Positions 6,786-9,436 of a stretch of DNA of 9,436 nucleotides are shown piece by piece; position 1 is the first letter of the stretch, and each line of letters opens with the position of its first letter. Origin of the DNA: Candidatus Omnitrophota bacterium. GTDB taxonomy: Bacteria > Ratteibacteria > UBA8468 > B48-G9 > JAFGKM01. Location of the stretch: NCBI GenBank assembly GCA_023818745.1, contig JAMWBY010000049.1, positions 1-9,436 of the forward strand. Reading direction: 5' to 3'. Both the position numbers and the translations under genes were made by a program. The notes beneath the pieces were generated by a model that saw nothing but the letters and a program-made list of their open reading frames with translations, had not been told where the DNA came from and did not search any database.

Positions 6786-8220
6786 CTATTATCACCTCCT
6801 TTGTTCTTTTTATAATTTCAATAGCTAATTTTTCTCTAATTCCTATTTTTTTTAAGTCCTCAACCGCACATTTTAAAAAACTATTTAAATTAGGAAAATT
6901 CATTATAATCTTTTTTTTAGTTTTTTCACCAATGCCTTCAATTTCATCAAGAAAAGAAAACTTAAATTCTTTACTTCTTAATTTTCTGTGATAAAAAATT
7001 GCAAATCTATGTGCTTCATTTCTTACTCTCTGGAGAAGTTGAAGTTCTGGTTTAGAAAAATCAAGTTTTATTGGTTGTTTCTTCCAGTCCAAATAAATCT
7101 TCTCTTCTTTTTTGGCAAGAGAAATCACAGGAATGTTTAAATTATATTTTTTCAAAACTGACAAAGCAGCATTTAACTGCCCTTTACCTCCATCTACAAG
7201 AATTAAATCAGGCAATCTTTTTCTTTCTTCTTCTGAATCAAATCTTCTTGTCAAAATTTCTTGAAGCATTTTATAGTCATCAATACCTTCAACACTTTTT
7301 ATTTTATACCTTCTATACTCTTTCTTATATGGAATACCTCCTAAAAAAACGACTTTACTTCCAACTGCCAAATCTCCTCTAATATTAGAAACGTCATAAC
7401 CCTCTATTAAATTTGGTATTTTTTTTAAGTTTAATATTTTAGTAAGATTAAAAAGAGTATTTTCTTCACTATATTTATATAAATCTTCTTCCTGCCTTAT
7501 TGGAAACTTTTTGGATAATTCATTCAATAAAAATAATCTCTTTTTTATTTTATCCGCTTCTTCAAAATTTAATTTTTCAACCTCTTCTGCCATCCATTTT
7601 TTTAACTTCTTTTCAAATTCTTTATATTTACCTTCAAAAAAAGCAATAATCCCTTCTACAAGTTTATGATATTCTTCTTTCCCTATTTTATTTTCACAAG
7701 GGCCTGAACATCTTCCTATATGATACTGGATACAAAGTTTCACTTTCCCAGAATAAATATCCTTCTTACAGTTCCTCACAGGATAAAATTTTCTTAAAAA
7801 TCTAATTGTCTCTTTAAGTAATTTTTTATTTGTAAAAGGCCCAAAATAAATTGAATCTTTTCTTTTCTTCTCCCTAACTATTTGAACTGATGGAAAATCC
7901 TCTTTTGTAATTTTAAGAAGAGGATAACTTTTATCATCTTTCAAATTAGTATTATATTTTGGTTGATATTTTTTTATAAGTTGATTTTCAAGTATAAGTG
8001 CTTCTGCTTCAGACGCAACAGGAATTACTTCAAAATCATAAATTTTCTCAGATAAAACAAGAAGTTTTGTATTGTTTCCTGAAGATGTAAAATATGAACT
8101 AACTCTTTTTGACAAAGATGATGCTTTACCAACATATATTACATTTCCATCTTTATCTTTCATTAAGTATACACCTGGAGAATCTGGCAATTTTTTTAAC
8201 TTATTCTTTATCTGTTCCAT
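6769..8220 (-). CDS. uvrC: UvrABC excinuclease subunit C, compact form
   Basis: A 483-residue nuclease that makes both incisions around a UvrB-bound DNA lesion. The GIY-YIG 3'-incision domain (about 12-95) has GVY (16-18), YVG (29-31), R39 and the metal ligand E78. Four cysteines (C151, C163, C171, C175; C-x11-C-x7-C-x3-C) match the conserved Fe-S-binding set. The UVR motif for UvrB contact is at about 211-238. The RNase H-like 5'-incision domain keeps all three catalytic residues: D276 (GYDVSN), D343 (LVDGGKGQ) and H404 (RNEAHRF). Tandem HhH motifs fill about 423-475. Usual length is 550-620; the shortfall lies between UVR and RNase H, where only about 35 residues remain instead of well over 100. 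No clear Shine-Dalgarno precedes the ATG, which overlaps the DUF1844 gene by 20 bp, so coupling is likely. Confidence 0.95.
   Translation of the reverse strand: MEQIKNKLKKLPDSPGVYLMKDKDGNVIYVGKASSLSKRVSSYFTSSGNNTKLLVLSEKIYDFEVIPVASEAEALILENQLIKKYQPKYNTNLKDDKSYPLLKITKEDFPSVQIVREKKRKDSIYFGPFTNKKLLKETIRFLRKFYPVRNCKKDIYSGKVKLCIQYHIGRCSGPCENKIGKEEYHKLVEGIIAFFEGKYKEFEKKLKKWMAEEVEKLNFEEADKIKKRLFLLNELSKKFPIRQEEDLYKYSEENTLFNLTKILNLKKIPNLIEGYDVSNIRGDLAVGSKVVFLGGIPYKKEYRRYKIKSVEGIDDYKMLQEILTRRFDSEEERKRLPDLILVDGGKGQLNAALSVLKKYNLNIPVISLAKKEEKIYLDWKKQPIKLDFSKPELQLLQRVRNEAHRFAIFYHRKLRSKEFKFSFLDEIEGIGEKTKKKIIMNFPNLNSFLKCAVEDLKKIGIREKLAIEIIKRTKEVIIDEKNK
6791..6802 (-). promoter_or_regulatory. full-length Shine-Dalgarno site inside the end of uvrC
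   Basis: On the minus strand AAAGGAGGTGAT is a 12-nt perfect complement of the usual bacterial 16S rRNA 3' tail (ATCACCTCCTTT). It lies within the last uvrC codons, with 9 nt between AGGAGG's helix core and the ATG of the small phasin-like gene. It fixes that start codon and should allow high initiation independent of uvrC translation. Confidence 0.85.
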
Positions 8221-8479
8221 TTTTATTTTGTTTTTCTTTTGAAACTTCTTCTACATAATTCAATTGTAGGTCTGTTATTGTAGATATTAAAATTCTGTTT
8301 TCATCATCTGTTAAATTGCCTTTTGTTTTTTCTTTGAGTGTTTCAAGTATTTCTATAATTTGTTTTGTAATTTCAAGATTCTTCTCTATTTTACCTGTAA
8401 GTGGATTAGCAATTTTACCAAGTGATTGCCACCCTATTTCAGCAAAAAAACTTACTACAACATAAAAATTATTTTTCAT
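8201..8479 (-). CDS. DUF1844 family protein, function unknown
   Basis: A 92-residue protein and first gene of the six-gene unit. It shows the DUF1844 pattern: an N-terminal hydrophobic helix (FYVVVSFFAEIGWQSLG, 5-21), then NPLTGKIEKNLE (25-36), a helix with IIEILETLKEKTKGNL (41-56) and a final helix ITDLQLNYVEE. The family is found next to housekeeping genes in many Gram-negative-type phyla and has no assigned function known to me. The frame could be read 12 codons further upstream to a TTG at 8515, but the ATG at 8479 is chosen: a GAGGAGGT site lies 6 nt before it, and family members begin just before this hydrophobic helix. The charged tail (EEVSKEKQNKNGTDKE) overlaps uvrC by 20 bp. Confidence 0.85.
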   Translation of the reverse strand: MKNNFYVVVSFFAEIGWQSLGKIANPLTGKIEKNLEITKQIIEILETLKEKTKGNLTDDENRILISTITDLQLNYVEEVSKEKQNKNGTDKE

Positions 8480-8485
8480 TTTATA

Positions 8486-8492
8486 CCTCCTC
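8486..8492 (-). promoter_or_regulatory. ribosome-binding site deciding the DUF1844 start
   Basis: GAGGAGG on the minus strand is placed 6 nt before the ATG at 8479. It would lie inside the reading frame if the upstream TTG at 8515 were used, which is why the shorter protein is preferred. Confidence 0.8.
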
Positions 8493-8527
8493 AAAATGCA
8501 TAAAAACCAGCACAAAATTTTATTTAA

Positions 8528-8556
8528 ATTATACCTGAAAAAAATAAGGATTTTAA
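8528..8556 (-). promoter_or_regulatory. promoter of the DUF1844-uvrC-phasin-obg-prfB-coaB unit
   Basis: On the minus strand a perfect -10 TATAAT (8528-8533) and a -35 TTAAAA (8551-8556, 4 of 6) are separated by 17 nt. The -35 box contains the stop codon of the upstream M50 gene. The predicted start near 8521 gives a 5' leader of about 42 nt with a normal Shine-Dalgarno site. No hairpin terminator lies between M50 and this promoter, so read-through from M50 is possible. Confidence 0.65.
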
Positions 8557-9152
8557 AGATTAATAAAAAAGTTCATTAACGAATAACTCAAAGGTGAAAG
8601 CCAATTAAGTAAACCTATCATAGCCATAAAAATAACTATAAATATTCCATACCTTTCTATGGTTTCATACTTAATCCTTAAATTATAGGGTAATAGAACT
8701 AAAACCACTCTTGAACCATCAAGGGGTGGGATTGGAATTAAATTAAAAAAAGCAAGTATAAAATTTATAAAACTCCCCATTTTTAAATATTCACTGAATG
8801 TTCCAGATGGAAAAAACTTATAAAGAAAAGCAAAAAAAATTCCAAGCAAAATATTACTTATTGAACCTGCAAGTCCAACACTTATCATACCTTTTTTATA
8901 GTTTCTAAAATAGTAAGGATTTATTGGAACAGGTTTTGCGATACCTATAAGGATTGGAGAACGAATAATTATAAGTATAAAAGGAAGTAAAAGAGTTCCA
9001 ATAGGGTCTATATGTGAAATCGGATTTAAAGTAAGACGGCCCATATACTTAGCTGTTGGGTCCCCATTTTTAAAAGCAATATACCCATGAGAAATTTCAT
9101 GAATTATTACAGAAAAAAATACAATTATTAAAAAAATTATTATTTCAGCCAT
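8553..9152 (-). CDS. site-2-type membrane zinc protease, peptidase family M50 (YwhC/Rip-like)
   Basis: A 199-residue multi-spanning membrane protease. The zinc-binding HExxH is H18-E-I-S-H22 in the first membrane helix (3-20). The third ligand, D145, lies in the LDG motif of FNLIPIPPLDGSRV (136-149). Further hydrophobic stretches are at about 52-72, 90-112, 126-140 and 168-185. There is no PDZ domain, so it belongs to the short S2P group (COG1994-like) rather than the RseP group; substrates of this group are mostly unknown. The gene has its own consensus promoter. The -10 box ends 6 nt before the ATG and there is no convincing Shine-Dalgarno, so a leaderless mRNA is likely. Another ATG at 9160 is in a different frame and overlaps the -10 box. 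Confidence 0.92.
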   Translation of the reverse strand: MAEIIIFLIIVFFSVIIHEISHGYIAFKNGDPTAKYMGRLTLNPISHIDPIGTLLLPFILIIIRSPILIGIAKPVPINPYYFRNYKKGMISVGLAGSISNILLGIFFAFLYKFFPSGTFSEYLKMGSFINFILAFFNLIPIPPLDGSRVVLVLLPYNLRIKYETIERYGIFIVIFMAMIGLLNWLSPLSYSLMNFFINL

Positions 9153-9158
9153 TTATCC

Positions 9159-9187
9159 ATTTTAATTTTTATATTAAAATTTGTCAA
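9159..9187 (-). promoter_or_regulatory. near-consensus promoter of the M50 protease gene
   Basis: On the minus strand a perfect -35 TTGACA (9182-9187), 17-nt spacer and -10 TAAAAT (9159-9164, 5 of 6) are seen. The predicted start is at about 9152, which is the A of the M50 ATG. Confidence 0.75.
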
Positions 9188-9196
9188 CCTAAGCCA

Positions 9197-9215
9197 AACA
9201 GTCCTATGGATTGTT
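9197..9215 (+). repeat. short inverted repeat (8-bp stem, 3-nt loop)
   Basis: AACAGTCC-TAT-GGATTGTT. As plus-strand RNA, all eight pairs form with one G-U wobble; as minus-strand RNA that position is a C-A mismatch. It lies just upstream of the M50 -35 box. No T-run follows, so it is not a standard terminator. It could be an operator half-site pair, an RNA hairpin or chance. Confidence 0.4.
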
Positions 9216-9283
9216 ACCACTCCTACTTAACTAATTTTAAAAAAAATTTACTAAAAATAAGAAGCAATTTTGTCCTTGTCTTC

Positions 9284-9317
9284 AATAATATTAGATAAAA
9301 TTTCTTCTAATCTTATT
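9284..9317. repeat. AT-rich inverted repeat (12-bp arms, 1 mismatch)
   Basis: AATAATATTAGA and TCTAATCTTATT pair at 11 of 12 positions around a 10-nt loop. On the plus strand TTTAATTTTT follows, giving a weak terminator-like shape, but the stem is almost all A-T and no plus-strand gene precedes it. In DNA this AT-rich, chance palindromes are common. Confidence 0.35.
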
Positions 9318-9436
9318 TTTAATTTTTAAAAGGACTTAATAACAACCCACTGGCATTTACATTTCTTTATAAAAAATGCTTATTCTAACTAAATTTTTTA
9401 TAACTAACCTTTTAAGGAGGACCTTTTTAACATTGT

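Larger units (their letters stand above)
9188..9436. other. non-coding stretch at the right window edge
   Basis: No open frame longer than about 25 codons is visible on either strand. Contents are the two inverted repeats listed separately, a TAAGGAGG Shine-Dalgarno-like sequence at 9413-9420 on the plus strand, and a minus-strand frame entering from the right edge with its stop at 9357-9359. Either edge signal could belong to a gene beyond the window; neither is strong enough to call. Confidence 0.5.

Noticed and set aside
8480..8515. Twelve-codon extension of DUF1844 from a TTG at 8515
   Set aside because: It would translate through the GAGGAGG ribosome site, and the extra residues do not resemble the family.
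9251..9328. Short minus-strand frame ending in a TAG (reads EEILSNIIEDKDKIASYF), looking like a protein C-terminus
   Set aside because: About 24 codons between stops with no ATG, and it coincides with the AT-rich inverted repeat; a decayed gene is possible but not supportable.
9357..9436. Minus-strand frame entering from the right edge and stopping at 9357-9359
   Set aside because: About 25 codons without a recognisable motif; the plus-strand Shine-Dalgarno-like site in the same bases gives a competing explanation.
9188..9436. IS200/IS605-type element end, suggested by a small hairpin near TTAC
   Set aside because: No transposase, no guide or cleavage-site pairing and no second end are visible; the hairpin alone is insufficient.

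Overview
The window is an AT-rich (about 30% G+C by eye), gene-dense bacterial chromosome segment. It looks like a strict anaerobe with a Wood-Ljungdahl (CODH/acetyl-CoA synthase) type metabolism, because a corrinoid-protein reactivator (RACo-like) sits directly beside a CooC-like nickel-insertion ATPase. Very AT-rich codon use (AGA, ATA, AAA), a DUF1844 gene next to uvrC and a small phasin-like gene suggest an uncultured Gram-negative-like lineage rather than a classical clostridium. That placement is a guess, and I cannot name a phylum.

Layout: (1) 57-130, tRNA-Val(GAC) on the minus strand with a consensus promoter. (2) 151-3864, a plus-strand three-gene unit: BioD-like/DRTGG ATPase, RACo-like [2Fe-2S]/ASKHA activator, CooC-like ATPase. 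Its promoter interlocks with the divergent tRNA promoter. (3) 3830-8556, a minus-strand six-gene unit read right to left: DUF1844, uvrC, phasin-like, obg, prfB, stand-alone coaB. Every junction inside it overlaps, and its last gene overlaps the 3' end of cooC tail to tail. (4) 8553-9187, a minus-strand M50 site-2-type protease with its own near-perfect promoter. (5) 9188-9436, a non-coding stretch with two inverted repeats and a Shine-Dalgarno-like sequence at the window edge. Bases 1-56 lie downstream of the tRNA and hold nothing I can call.

How it works together: the plus-strand unit encodes three nucleotide-dependent proteins. Two are recognisable maturation or reactivation factors for carbon-monoxide/acetyl-CoA metalloenzymes; the first, a BioD/DRTGG P-loop protein, is of unknown function and is the most interesting candidate for an undescribed helper. 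The minus-strand unit is mostly housekeeping: DNA repair, ribosome-associated GTPase, peptide release and CoA synthesis, plus two small uncharacterised proteins.

Start signals fall into two classes. Genes inside operons, and DUF1844 at the head of one, have Shine-Dalgarno sites or overlap coupling. The two other promoter-proximal genes (BioD/DRTGG and M50) have a -10 box ending only 6-7 nt before the ATG, which suggests leaderless mRNAs. No CRISPR, phage gene or complete mobile element was found.
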